Shown piece by piece: positions 54,897 to 63,990 of a DNA stretch of 64,000 bases. This DNA comes from Chitinophagales bacterium (GTDB lineage: Bacteria; Bacteroidota; Bacteroidia; Chitinophagales; JADIYW01), in the NCBI GenBank assembly GCA_023957245.1, contig JAMLHJ010000012.1, forward strand, positions 54,728 to 118,727, written 5' to 3'. The position numbers and the translations under genes were made by a program. Numbering within the stretch: position 1 is the stretch's first letter; every line of letters starts with the position of its first letter. Below the pieces are notes generated by a model. The model did no database searches. It was given only the letters and a program-made list of their open reading frames with translations, and was not told the origin of the DNA.

Positions 54897-56204
54897 TTAT
54901 AATGTCCAATGAGTAAAGGTAGTTATTTTGTTTTTGAAAATATTTTTCAAATCCACTATTAAAGCATCAGAAACTAAAATCTCTTTAAAGTAGTCTTCAT
55001 TTAAAGATTTATATTCTTTGTGTGGCACTGCTACAACTACTGCATCATATTGATTCCCAGGATTATCTGACAACTGCACTCCATATTCGTGTGCAACTTC
55101 CTCTTTAGATGCATAAGGGTCAACCATATCAATTTGCACACTGAAATCTTTCAACTCCTGATACAAATCAAAAATCTTAGAATTTCTAATATCACTTACG
55201 TCTTCTTTAAATGTAGCTCCCATAATCAACACTTTTGAATCTTTAGGGTTTTTGCCTTGAGCAATCAAATGTTGAGCAACTTTTTTCGCTACATAAGCAG
55301 CCATACCATCATTAATGCCTCTACCAGACAAGATAATCTGAGGTCTATACCCCAATTTCATTGCCTTATATGTCAAATAATATGGATCTACACCAATACA
55401 ATGTCCTCCGACAAGTCCAGGTTGAAAATTTAAAAAGTTCCATTTTGTACCTGCTGCTTCTAAAACATCATAAGTATTAATATCCATGATATTAAAGACT
55501 TGAGACAATTCATTCATGAGAGCAATATTCAAATCTCTTTGAGTATTCTCTATCACTTTAGCAGCTTCAGCAACCTTAATTGATGCAGCTTTAAATACTC
55601 CTGGCTCAATAATAGCACCATATATTCCCGCTATTACTTCCAATGATTCCTCGTCACAACCTGAAACTACTTTTTTCACTTTAGTTAATGTATGCAAAGT
55701 ATCTCCAGGATTAATTCTTTCTGGAGAATATCCTACTTTAAAATCAACATAAGCTTTTAAACCAGAACCTTTCTCAATAACTGGAACACAGTCTTCTTCA
55801 GTACATCCAGGATAAACCGTAGATTCATAAACTACATAATCACCCTTCTTAATTACTTTACTTAATGTTTCACTTGCTTTCTGAAGTGGTAATAAATCTG
55901 GTGTTTTGTGCTCATCTACTGGAGTTGGCACAGCTACTATAAAAAATTGTGCTTGTTTTAAATCCTCAAGTTGATGTGTAAAAAATATATCTGCACCATC
56001 AAAAGCAGAAGAGTCAAGCTCTTTACTAGGGTCAATTTTATTACGCATCATCTCCACTCTAGATGCACTAATATCAAACCCAATAACTGAAAACTTTCTA
56101 GCAAGTTCCAATGCTATTGGCAAACCAACATAGCCCAGACCAATAACTGCTAATTTTTTATCTTTATTAAAATACTTATTTAATTCTTCTTGATGACTAG
56201 ACAT
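54897..56204 (-). CDS. Nucleotide-sugar dehydrogenase (TviB/WbpO/WecC type)
   Basis: 435 residues of the UDP-glucose/GDP-mannose dehydrogenase family: NAD site VIGLGYVGLPIALELA, substrate motifs YESTVYPGC and GYSPERINPGD, catalytic Cys in GLVGGHCIGVDPYYL, and a C-terminal UDP-binding domain (LIMGATFKEDVSDIRNSK). The TviB-like pattern points to oxidation of UDP-N-acetyl-glucosamine or -galactosamine to the uronate. First gene of the operon. Confidence 0.93.
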   Translation of the reverse strand: MSSHQEELNKYFNKDKKLAVIGLGYVGLPIALELARKFSVIGFDISASRVEMMRNKIDPSKELDSSAFDGADIFFTHQLEDLKQAQFFIVAVPTPVDEHKTPDLLPLQKASETLSKVIKKGDYVVYESTVYPGCTEEDCVPVIEKGSGLKAYVDFKVGYSPERINPGDTLHTLTKVKKVVSGCDEESLEVIAGIYGAIIEPGVFKAASIKVAEAAKVIENTQRDLNIALMNELSQVFNIMDINTYDVLEAAGTKWNFLNFQPGLVGGHCIGVDPYYLTYKAMKLGYRPQIILSGRGINDGMAAYVAKKVAQHLIAQGKNPKDSKVLIMGATFKEDVSDIRNSKIFDLYQELKDFSVQIDMVDPYASKEEVAHEYGVQLSDNPGNQYDAVVVAVPHKEYKSLNEDYFKEILVSDALIVDLKNIFKNKITTFTHWTL

Positions 56205-56223
56205 ATTTAATTTTATAAGAAAG

Positions 56224-56231
56224 CAAAGATA
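56224..56231 (-). promoter_or_regulatory. TAnnTTTG promoter box for the polysaccharide operon
   Basis: TATCTTTG on the minus strand, 20 bases before the ATG at 56204. The six following genes down to cysQ are 1-5 bases apart, so this is the likely single promoter. Confidence 0.6.
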
Positions 56232-56318
56232 AAAATCACTTCATAAAATCCTTACTTTATGCAGTAATATTTCAATACATTAGCAACTAAATTATGATAT
56301 AGCCCGTAAACACTTCCA

Positions 56319-57506
56319 ATGCTTTACTCTTTGTTTATACTTCTCTATCAATACGCCTTTTATATCTTACAATTTTTTGTAAAAAAATATAAAAAAAGGC
56401 ACTTAGGATTATTGTCAACAAAGTTTCCTTTAAAAAACAAAAAAAGACTTTGGATACATTGTGCCTCAGCAGGTGAATATGAACAAAGCATACCGTTACT
56501 AACTTTCTTAAATCAAAATCTGGATATCGAAATTTGTATTAGCTTTTTTTCTGCTTCTGGAATGGAATATTATGAAAATCTATCTGAAGAAAACTATGCA
56601 TTTTATCTTCCTTTTGATAGCAAGAAGAATGCAAAAAGATTAATCAATGAACTTCAACCCGACTATATATTATGGGTCAAATATGATTTTTGGAAAAATA
56701 TTTTATTCGAAATATTTGAAAGAAAAATTCCCTGCGATATCATTTTTGCCGATTTGAGGCACATAGAACAGAAGAACTATTTAGAACGAAATAGATTATT
56801 GAATCTTCTAAAAAAATTCTCTAAAATCTACTCAATATCTTCTCCTATCAATTTACCGATTCAATATCAATTAATTCATGATGGAAAATGGATGCAATCA
56901 ATAGCTAATGCACAGATTGATTACAAAAATGATAAGATAGATTCATTTACAAAAGGTCAAAAAACTATACTCCTAGGAAGTGCTCATTTGAATGATATAA
57001 AAATATTATCTCAATATCTTAAAGTTCAGTCATCAAATGAATATCATTGGATAATTGTTCCTCATGAAATTGATGAAAAAACTATTTCAGAAATAAAAAA
57101 TCTTCTTCCACAAGCTATTTTGTACGAATTCGATATTAAAAACTCTAACATAATCATTATCAATCAAATAGGTGTTTTAAAATATCTATATCGCTATGCT
57201 TGGATAGCATGGATAGGTGGTGGATTTGACAAAAGTATTCACAATGCTGTTGAGGCAATTGCATACAATATCCCCATCATCTCAGGAGGACAAATTGATA
57301 GAATAAATGATGCTATCTTATTAAAAAATGAAAAAATCCTTCAAACTTTTGAAAGTGTTGAAAATTTAATTGAAGTATTAAAAAATATAGAACAGCTAGA
57401 TAGAAAATCTTACCAAGCAACTATCGAAAATTTATTCAAAAAAAATGCTGTAGATAACTACAGCACTATTATTCTAAAGGATATTCAGTCTCAATTATTT
57501 ATTTAA
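56319..57506 (+). CDS. kdtA: 3-deoxy-D-manno-octulosonic acid (Kdo) transferase
   Basis: 395 residues of the GT30 family: N-terminal membrane anchor (about 1-20), LWIHCASAGEYEQSIPLL, DYILWVKYDFWKNIL, IILLGSAHLNDIK-like GSAH block, IVPHEID and WIGGGFDKSIHNAVEA. Transfers Kdo onto lipid A precursor at the inner membrane. Its last codons overlap the convergent acidic gene by 12 bases. Confidence 0.92.
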   Translation: MLYSLFILLYQYAFYILQFFVKKYKKRHLGLLSTKFPLKNKKRLWIHCASAGEYEQSIPLLTFLNQNLDIEICISFFSASGMEYYENLSEENYAFYLPFDSKKNAKRLINELQPDYILWVKYDFWKNILFEIFERKIPCDIIFADLRHIEQKNYLERNRLLNLLKKFSKIYSISSPINLPIQYQLIHDGKWMQSIANAQIDYKNDKIDSFTKGQKTILLGSAHLNDIKILSQYLKVQSSNEYHWIIVPHEIDEKTISEIKNLLPQAILYEFDIKNSNIIIINQIGVLKYLYRYAWIAWIGGGFDKSIHNAVEAIAYNIPIISGGQIDRINDAILLKNEKILQTFESVENLIEVLKNIEQLDRKSYQATIENLFKKNAVDNYSTIILKDIQSQLFI

Positions 57507-58385
57507 TATAATCGATTTTAATTTTTCAACCGTTCCAGGTTTAGATGCCCAATTGTATCTTGCAGAAAATTCAGCCTCAATATTATCCCAAATATTGATT
57601 CCATAATTATCAAATTGTTGAATAACAGCAGCATACTCCACAGGGTTATTACCAAATAATTCTCGAATGTATTCAAACTTATCATTCAATGAAATCTTTT
57701 CAGCAGTAGTTTTTTTAATCTTACTATTCAAATCTTCTAAAGGAGTTTTCATTTCCTTCAATTTATCATTTAAAGAAGGTGCTTTATTCGCATCTTGATT
57801 ATTTTTTACTATATGTGGAGCTTCTGGAACAGTATCAGGACCTTCCAACATTTGCTCCAATAATGATGAAATTGATTGAACTTTAGGAGTTTCAGAAACA
57901 AATTCTTTGGAAAGTGTTTCAACAATAGGCTTAGCTCTTTCTTCTACCAATTCCTCTTGAAAAATCACAATAGGCTCTTCTTCAACTGGCAAAATAACTT
58001 CTTCTTCTTCAATAATTGGCTCGTTGCTCACTGGCTCAGCTTCTACTTGTACAGCTTCTTTATTGGAATTATTCTCAACAATTGGAGTAGCTTCAATATC
58101 AGGAGCTATTACTTTTTCAACAACCTTCTCTTCCTGAATCAAAATTTCTGTTTTCTCACTTTCAAAATTTTGATTAACCGAATCAGTAGAAGTTATATTT
58201 TCTATTTCACCATTAACATCCTCAACTATCAACTCTTGATATTTTTGAGAAATAATTTTAAGATATTTTTCAATTAGGGCATATTCCTCTTTAGAAATTG
58301 TACCTTCCTGTTCAATATGAAAGTGAAGATTACGGATGATTTGCCAATATTGTTCTATCTTTCCAAGTGCAATTTTAATATCCAT
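57495..58385 (-). CDS. Acidic low-complexity cytoplasmic protein, function unknown
   Basis: 296 residues. Structured-looking helical N-terminus (about 1-60, with GKIEQYWQIIRNLHFHIEQEG). The middle (about 70-170) is low-complexity, rich in Glu, Val, Ile and Pro (IEEEEVILPVEEEPIVIFQE). The C-terminal conserved-looking segment has LNDKFEYIRELFGNNPVEYAAVIQQF and YNWASKPGTVEKL. No signal or transmembrane part. I cannot name it. Divergent from tdk (29-base gap) and convergent with kdtA. Confidence 0.65.
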   Translation of the reverse strand: MDIKIALGKIEQYWQIIRNLHFHIEQEGTISKEEYALIEKYLKIISQKYQELIVEDVNGEIENITSTDSVNQNFESEKTEILIQEEKVVEKVIAPDIEATPIVENNSNKEAVQVEAEPVSNEPIIEEEEVILPVEEEPIVIFQEELVEERAKPIVETLSKEFVSETPKVQSISSLLEQMLEGPDTVPEAPHIVKNNQDANKAPSLNDKLKEMKTPLEDLNSKIKKTTAEKISLNDKFEYIRELFGNNPVEYAAVIQQFDNYGINIWDNIEAEFSARYNWASKPGTVEKLKSIILNK

Positions 58386-58414
58386 TATTTTAATTCTTAG
58401 TGTAAATATAAAAA

Positions 58415-59005
58415 ATGTTTATAGAACCAAGAAAATACAATATTCATACCGGTTGGATTGAGGTGATTTGTGGATCTATGTTTTCTGGCAAAACTGAAGA
58501 ACTACTTAGAAGATTAAAGAGAGCAAAATTTGCTCATCAAAGAGTAGAAATTTTCAAACCTCAGATTGACATCAGATACCATGAGACGCTTATTGTCTCT
58601 CATGATGCCAACCATATACAATCCAATCCTGTTGGAGTAGCAGAAAATATTTTATTATATTCCAATGAAGTAGATGTCATTGGCATTGACGAAGCTCAAT
58701 TTTTCGATGAACAATTACCAGAAGTTTGTAATATTCTTGCATCTAAAGGAATCAGAGTAATAGTAGCAGGATTGGACATGGATTTTCTTGGACAACCATT
58801 TGGCCCAATGCCAGCGTTAATGGCCAATGCTGAATATGTCACAAAAGTTCATGCAATATGTGTCAAATGCGGCAATCCTGCTGGCTACTCTTATCGTCTT
58901 ACTGATAGTGACAAAACCATCTTATTAGGAGAAAAAGAAGAGTATGAGCCAAGATGCAGAACATGCTTTAATAAAGGCATGGAAAATAAAAAATCACATT
59001 TTTAG
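58415..59005 (+). CDS. tdk: Thymidine kinase
   Basis: 196 residues, TK1 type: P-loop [43 protein letters not shown] and zinc ribbon [15 protein letters not shown] ... CRTCF. Salvages thymidine. Normal length. Confidence 0.97.
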   Translation: MFIEPRKYNIHTGWIEVICGSMFSGKTEELLRRLKRAKFAHQRVEIFKPQIDIRYHETLIVSHDANHIQSNPVGVAENILLYSNEVDVIGIDEAQFFDEQLPEVCNILASKGIRVIVAGLDMDFLGQPFGPMPALMANAEYVTKVHAICVKCGNPAGYSYRLTDSDKTILLGEKEEYEPRCRTCFNKGMENKKSHF

Positions 59006-59130
59006 CTTGAAAATACATTAGTATTATTTGAAACCATATTGTTATATAGTATAGACTTTTTTTAATTAATTCAATCGCTTTAGTTAAAAAAACTATCAAA
59101 AATATACTTTAAAATTATTTAACAGCAAAT

Positions 59131-59146
59131 AAGTACTTAAATACTT
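59131..59146 (+). promoter_or_regulatory. Dyad AAGTA-N6-TACTT: candidate Rrf2-type operator
   Basis: AAGTACTTAAATACTT is a perfect 5-6-5 inverted repeat, 19 bases upstream of the TAnnTTTG box, and looks like sites of NsrR-type Rrf2 regulators. The Rrf2 gene at 63559 ends the same cluster. Confidence 0.5.
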
Positions 59147-59165
59147 TTATTATAAATATTCTATT

Positions 59166-59173
59166 TACATTTG
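59166..59173 (+). promoter_or_regulatory. TAnnTTTG promoter box of the Fe-S repair cluster
   Basis: TACATTTG, 32 bases before the ATG at 59206. Confidence 0.6.
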
Positions 59174-59205
59174 TAATATTATTTAGATTCATTTAAAATA
59201 ACAAC

Positions 59206-60906
59206 ATGGCAAGTACTGAAGAGATTATTATCAACGTACCATCAATTGAACCAAGATTCAAACATGCTACAATCTTTCAAACTTATGAAGATTTAGGTTT
59301 CAATGAAAGTATGATTATTCGCAATGACCATGACCCGCGCCCTGTATTTTTCCAACTACAAGGTCTTCATGGAAATACATTTACTTGGGAATATTTAGAA
59401 CAAGGGCCTGAATGGTATATTATTAGAGTCACTAAAAAAGATCCTAATGCTAAGGAAGAAATCATTATCAATGTACCAGCCATTGAACCTAGATATAAAC
59501 ATGCAACAATATTCCAGACTTATGAAAGCTTAGAACCAGGTCAGAGTATGATTATTCGTAATGATCATGACCCGCGTCCAGTATATTTTCAGTTGGCCAA
59601 TATGCATGGAGAAGATACTTTTGAATGGGATTATTTGGAGCAAGGTCCAGAATGGTGGAATATCAGAGTGACCAAAAAAGAAATATTCAAAAAGGGTGAA
59701 CCTATAGTCAATGTTCCATCTATCGAACCTAGAATGAAACACTTTACAATATTTCAAACTTATGACAATCTAGAGCCAGGTCAGAGTATGATTATCCGTA
59801 ATGACCATGACCCTAAGCCTGTTTACTTTCAGTTAGCCAATATGCATGGAGACACATTCACTTGGCAATATTTACAACAAGGACCGCAGTGGTTTATCAT
59901 TAGAGTTGCTAAAAAAAAAATTGAAACCACTGAAACAATTGCTCAACAGAATCAAGATGATAAAAGACAAGATATTATCTTAAATATTCCTTCTTTAGAA
60001 CCTAGATTGAAGCATCCTACAATATTCAAAACTTTTGATGAGCTCCGTGAAGGAGAAAGTTTGATTATTCACAATGACCATGACCCTAAGCCTGTTTACT
60101 ACCAATTGCTCAGTGAGCGTGGAGAAGTTTTTACATGGGAATACTTATTGCAAGGTCCTCAATGGTGGGATATTAAAGTCACGAAAAAGAGTTCTAAAGA
60201 GAATGAAACTATAGGACAAATAGCAGCTAAAGACTTGAGAAAAGCAGCAGTATTTAAAAAATATGGAATAGATTTTTGTTGTGGTGGAAAGAAAACAGTT
60301 AAAGAAGTATGTGCTGAGAAAGGAATTGATTATGAAAAAGTAGAAAAAGATTTACAACAACCTATTCAGAATGTAACTGGTAGTCAAAACAATTATAACG
60401 AATGGAATATTGATTTTCTAGCTGACTTCATTGTTAATACCCACCATCAATATGTGAGAAAATATCTACCAGAAATTAAAGGATATGCAACAAAAGTAGC
60501 TCAAGTTCATGGGGCACAACATCAAGAATTGTTGACAATTTTGAAATTAGTAGAATTTATACAACAAGAATTATCTGAGCATTTAATCAAGGAAGAAACT
60601 CAATTATTTCCAACAATAAAGCAAATAGTTCAAGATAAAAATAATGGTATCAAGCATCAACCTACAGACAAAATCAGTTTTGCTTCTCTAGTAGAAAAAC
60701 TAGAAAATGAGCATGATGAAGTAGGAGAAGCGTTTGAGAAAATTCGACAATTAAGCAATAATTATTTCATTCCTGAAGATGCATGTACGAGCTACAAATT
60801 GCTCTATAAGATGATTCAAGAATTTGAAGATGACTTACATATTCATATACATTTGGAAAACAATATTTTATTTCCGAAAGCAATAGAAATTCAAAAAGAA
60901 ATATAA
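59206..60906 (+). CDS. Iron-sulfur cluster repair di-iron protein (RIC/ScdA/YtfE) with four DUF2249 repeats
   Basis: 566 residues. Four tandem DUF2249 domains at about 1-85, 86-165, 166-240 and 255-335, each with (R/L)-x-KH-x-TIF-x-T(Y/F) and N-D-H-D-P-(R/K)-P-V-(F/Y). ScdA_N follows (IAAKDLRKAAVFKKYGIDFCCGGKKTV, about 345-400), then a hemerythrin domain (about 410-566) with metal-ligand His and Glu in NTHHQYVRKYL, GAQHQELL, LSEHLIKEETQLFP and DLHIHIHLENNILFP. RIC proteins repair Fe-S clusters damaged by NO or oxidants. Four DUF2249 repeats in front are unusual. First gene of the cluster. Confidence 0.9.
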   Translation: MASTEEIIINVPSIEPRFKHATIFQTYEDLGFNESMIIRNDHDPRPVFFQLQGLHGNTFTWEYLEQGPEWYIIRVTKKDPNAKEEIIINVPAIEPRYKHATIFQTYESLEPGQSMIIRNDHDPRPVYFQLANMHGEDTFEWDYLEQGPEWWNIRVTKKEIFKKGEPIVNVPSIEPRMKHFTIFQTYDNLEPGQSMIIRNDHDPKPVYFQLANMHGDTFTWQYLQQGPQWFIIRVAKKKIETTETIAQQNQDDKRQDIILNIPSLEPRLKHPTIFKTFDELREGESLIIHNDHDPKPVYYQLLSERGEVFTWEYLLQGPQWWDIKVTKKSSKENETIGQIAAKDLRKAAVFKKYGIDFCCGGKKTVKEVCAEKGIDYEKVEKDLQQPIQNVTGSQNNYNEWNIDFLADFIVNTHHQYVRKYLPEIKGYATKVAQVHGAQHQELLTILKLVEFIQQELSEHLIKEETQLFPTIKQIVQDKNNGIKHQPTDKISFASLVEKLENEHDEVGEAFEKIRQLSNNYFIPEDACTSYKLLYKMIQEFEDDLHIHIHLENNILFPKAIEIQKEI

Positions 60907-61109
60907 TGAGCCTCTTGTTCTGAGCTCGTTGAAATAACACAACCTATGTCAGCGGGCTTAGAACTTTATAATAACATTTTAAAAATAATTTTTCAGATAA
61001 CTGATTTCAACTTTTATCTATAGAATTGAAAAAAGATTAGAGAAATAGAAAGTGGAACAATAACTTTAAAACTGAAATTGTAAGTATATAAAAGATAAAA
61101 AAGGAAAAC
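60907..61109. other. Intergenic gap inside the Fe-S repair cluster
   Basis: 203 bases without a gene, a clear hairpin or a good promoter box. The gap is long for an operon, so the downstream genes may have a second promoter. Confidence 0.4.
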
Positions 61110-61931
61110 ATGCTCATCAATGAACAGACAAAAATAGCAGCCCTCATCAAACATCACCCAGATGCTTTGGAAACTATTGTCACTTTAAGCCCTGATTTTA
61201 AAAAATTGAGAAATCCACTTTTGAGAAAATTGATGGCAGGGCGAACAAGTATTGCAATGGCATCAAAAATTGGAGGATGTACTCCTGAAGATTTTTTCAA
61301 GGCACTTGCTCCTTTAGGATTTGAAGCTGATACAAAGAATACTACTGTTCAAGAAGATATTATACCCAATCTTCCAATGCCCAATTATCTGAAATCATTG
61401 AACTCAAAGCAAATCATACATTTTGACGTAAGAAATATGCTTGCAGAAGGAAATGATCCTTTAAGAGCTATTCAAGAAAAAATAAAAGCATTAAAACAAG
61501 GAGAAGCCTTATTGATTGTCAATAATTTTGAACCAGTTCCTTTAATAAAGTTATTGGAGAAACAAGGGTTTTCTTCGCATGTCAATTATATCAGCAACGA
61601 TATCATTGAAACTTATTTTTACAAAGAAAATGATTCTGCTCAAGCCGAATTAGTAGCATCAGACACAGATACTTCTGGAGATTGGGATGAGATTTTGAGC
61701 CATTTTCAGAATCTATTGATAGAAATAGATGTCAGACATTTGGAAATGCCGATGCCTATGATGACAATTTTAGAAGCTTTAGAAGTTCTTCCTGAAGATA
61801 AAGCTTTGTATGTGCACCATAAACGTATCCCAGTTTTCCTACTGACAGAATTGCAAGACAGAGGATTTCAATATAGAATCAAAGAGATTCAAGAAGGGGA
61901 AGTCTATTTACTCATTTTTAAACATGAATAA
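61110..61931 (+). CDS. DUF1858-DUF2249-DUF2249 protein
   Basis: 273 residues. The DUF1858 domain (about 1-70, LIKHHPDALETIVTLSPDFKKLRNPLLRKLM then IGGCTPEDFFKAL) resembles the domain next to RIC proteins. Two DUF2249 domains follow (about 98-172 with HFDVRNMLAEGNDPLRAI; about 205-273 with LIEIDVRHLEMPMPMMTILEAL). A soluble cytoplasmic partner; DUF2249 also appears four times in the preceding gene. Fe-S or NO handling is inferred from the neighbourhood. Confidence 0.85.
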   Translation: MLINEQTKIAALIKHHPDALETIVTLSPDFKKLRNPLLRKLMAGRTSIAMASKIGGCTPEDFFKALAPLGFEADTKNTTVQEDIIPNLPMPNYLKSLNSKQIIHFDVRNMLAEGNDPLRAIQEKIKALKQGEALLIVNNFEPVPLIKLLEKQGFSSHVNYISNDIIETYFYKENDSAQAELVASDTDTSGDWDEILSHFQNLLIEIDVRHLEMPMPMMTILEALEVLPEDKALYVHHKRIPVFLLTELQDRGFQYRIKEIQEGEVYLLIFKHE

Positions 61932-61936
61932 AGAAA

Positions 61937-63223
61937 ATGATTCCTATATCTGGCGTTTCTAATTTACAACAAACAACTTCTTATAAAATAGTACTTCCAT
62001 TTTATGTATATGCTGCTGTTTTTTATTTGATATCTACTGCACTATTATTATTGAATGCAGATGTAGTACAACAACATTACTTTCATCCACACACATTGGC
62101 AATAGTTCATGCGATGGCATTGGGTTGGGGAACAATGATGATATTTGGAGCTTCATATCAACTTTTACCAGTATTAATTGAAGGGAAACTAGATAGCAAT
62201 TTATTAGGATATTTGAGTTTCGGATTTGCATCAATAGGAATCCCAATCCTCATTGTTGGATTTTATTTATTTCATACTGGATGGGTATTACAAACTGGAG
62301 CGATATTAGTCAATATAGGAGTAGTATTATATCTAGTCAATGTACTAAGTAGCATTTATGAAAGTGAAAAACACGACATTCACGCTTGGTTTATAGGGGC
62401 TGCAACAATCTGGCTATTCAGCACAACATTTTTTGGATTATTATTAGTATTTAACTTTAGTGAATCACTTTTCCCAGATAATTCAGTTGCATATTTAACA
62501 TTACACGCACATTTAGGAATAATAGGTTGGTTTTTACTATTAATCATGGGTGTCGGCTCACGTCTGATACCCATGTTTCTAATTTCGAAATATACCAATA
62601 ATAAGATACTTTGGATCATATTTATTCTCATCAATAGTAGCTTAATTAGTTTTATTGTTCTATTCTTACTGAATACAGATAGTACATTTTACTATATTCC
62701 ACTATTTTTAGCGATATTAGGAATAGTATTATTTGTCAATTTTATTCGCAATGCACATAAAGTCAGAATAAGAAAAAATGTAGATGAACAAATGAAAATG
62801 TCAATTATTTCGGTAATACAAATGCTCTTGCCATTATTGACACTTCTAATCATTCTTTTCATTCTCCCTTCCAATCAACATATAAAGATTGCTTCACTTT
62901 ATGGATTTTGTATCTTTTTTGGTTGGATTACTGCCATCATCTTTGGAATGACATTTAAAACGTTACCATTTATTGTTTGGAATAAAGTATATCACAAAAA
63001 AGCTCACGCAGGTAAAACTCCTGTACCCAAAGAGTTATTCAATGAGCAAGTATTTCATCTGATGTTTATATCTTACTTAATTGGATTTGTAATTTTTATA
63101 GTGGGAATATTAATTTTGAATACAATAGCATTAAGAGTAGGAGCCGCAATGTTGCTTATTTCAGCTCTTTTGTATGTTTATAATATAGGAATTGTTTTAC
63201 TACATCAACCCAAAAAAATATGA
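61937..63223 (+). CDS. 12-helix heme-copper-oxidase-I/NnrS-like membrane protein
   Basis: 428 residues, about 12 membrane helices. Three related segments: HPHTLAIVHAMALGWGTMM (then IFGASYQLLPVL), LHAHLGIIGWFLLLIMGVGS (then RLIPMF), and LYGFCIFFGWITAIIFGMTF (then KTLPFIVW). They look like the threefold pattern of heme-copper oxidase subunit I. Histidines are present in the first two but not the third, and the HPEVY copper motif and active-site HH pair are missing, so it is probably not a complete oxidase. It may bind heme or metal in NO defence, like NnrS. Five bases after the DUF1858 gene. Confidence 0.7.
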   Translation: MIPISGVSNLQQTTSYKIVLPFYVYAAVFYLISTALLLLNADVVQQHYFHPHTLAIVHAMALGWGTMMIFGASYQLLPVLIEGKLDSNLLGYLSFGFASIGIPILIVGFYLFHTGWVLQTGAILVNIGVVLYLVNVLSSIYESEKHDIHAWFIGAATIWLFSTTFFGLLLVFNFSESLFPDNSVAYLTLHAHLGIIGWFLLLIMGVGSRLIPMFLISKYTNNKILWIIFILINSSLISFIVLFLLNTDSTFYYIPLFLAILGIVLFVNFIRNAHKVRIRKNVDEQMKMSIISVIQMLLPLLTLLIILFILPSNQHIKIASLYGFCIFFGWITAIIFGMTFKTLPFIVWNKVYHKKAHAGKTPVPKELFNEQVFHLMFISYLIGFVIFIVGILILNTIALRVGAAMLLISALLYVYNIGIVLLHQPKKI

Positions 63224-63555
63224 ATGACGATATACATGTAGTCACTAATGACTTAGAAAAATGCGACATAGCTTTAGAAGGCTTATATGAAGTAGATGAC
63301 CCAGAAGTAGGATTGAATATAGTCGATTTGGGTTTGATATACAAGATTGAATTTGAAGAAGAAAAGAAAAGAGTTTTTTGCGAAATGACGCTGACCACTC
63401 AATTTTGTCCTATGGGAGATAGTATCACGAGTAATGCCATACAAGCATTGACAGATGCATTTCCAGGGTGGGAAGTAGATTTGAATTTGACTTTTGAACC
63501 CGCTTGGGATTTTTCAAAAATATCGCAAGGCGGAAGAGAATTTTTAGGTAGATAA
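63220..63555 (+). CDS. DUF59/MIP18-type Fe-S assembly protein (SufT/PaaD-like)
   Basis: 111 residues. DUF59 fold: LEGLYEVDDPEVGLNIVDLGLIYKIE, CEMTLTTQFCPMGDSI with the conserved Cys, and a C-terminal domain LTFEPAWDFSKISQGGREFLG. Helps mature Fe-S proteins. ATGA overlap with the membrane protein and a 3-base gap to the regulator show a single transcript. Confidence 0.9.
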   Translation: MNDDIHVVTNDLEKCDIALEGLYEVDDPEVGLNIVDLGLIYKIEFEEEKKRVFCEMTLTTQFCPMGDSITSNAIQALTDAFPGWEVDLNLTFEPAWDFSKISQGGREFLGR

Positions 63556-63558
63556 TTT

Positions 63559-63990
63559 ATGTTGAGCCAAACTTGTAAAATAGCAATTAAAGCAGTTATT
63601 TATCTTTCTTCCAAAAGTAATAATGGAATAAAAATAAGTACTAAAGAGATTGCTGAACAAATTAATGCCAGCGAACATACCGTAGGAAAAGCTTTACAAA
63701 CATTATCGAGAGCAGAAATTATCAATAGCACCAAAGGTCCTGCTGGTGGTTTTTTTATCAATGAACAACAACTCTATCAACCTATTATTCTAATTGTCGA
63801 AACGATTGATGGCAAACAGATATTTAAAGAGTGTGGATTGGGTCTTAACAAATGTTCAGAATCACGCCCCTGCCCTATTCATAATGAATACAAAGTTGCG
63901 AGAGAACTGATTGAAAATTTATTTAAAACAAAAAAGATAAAAGATTTGTGTGACCCAGTAACCAATGGTCTAGCATATCTTATAGATTAA
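63559..63990 (+). CDS. Rrf2-family transcriptional regulator (NsrR/IscR-like)
   Basis: 143 residues. Winged helix at the N-terminus (SQTCKIAIKAVIYLSSK, ISTKEIAEQINASEHTVGKAL, KGPAGGF). Three Cys at C-x6-C-x5-C (ECGLGLNKCSESRPCPIH) match the Fe-S ligand spacing of NsrR and IscR. NsrR loses its cluster with NO and derepresses hmp, ytfE and others; that role here is inference from the neighbouring RIC gene. It is the last gene and may act on the dyad at 59131. Confidence 0.9.
   Translation: MLSQTCKIAIKAVIYLSSKSNNGIKISTKEIAEQINASEHTVGKALQTLSRAEIINSTKGPAGGFFINEQQLYQPIILIVETIDGKQIFKECGLGLNKCSESRPCPIHNEYKVARELIENLFKTKKIKDLCDPVTNGLAYLID

Noticed and set aside
61937..63223. Functional cytochrome c oxidase or NO reductase
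   Set aside because: Copper-site and active-site histidine motifs are missing.
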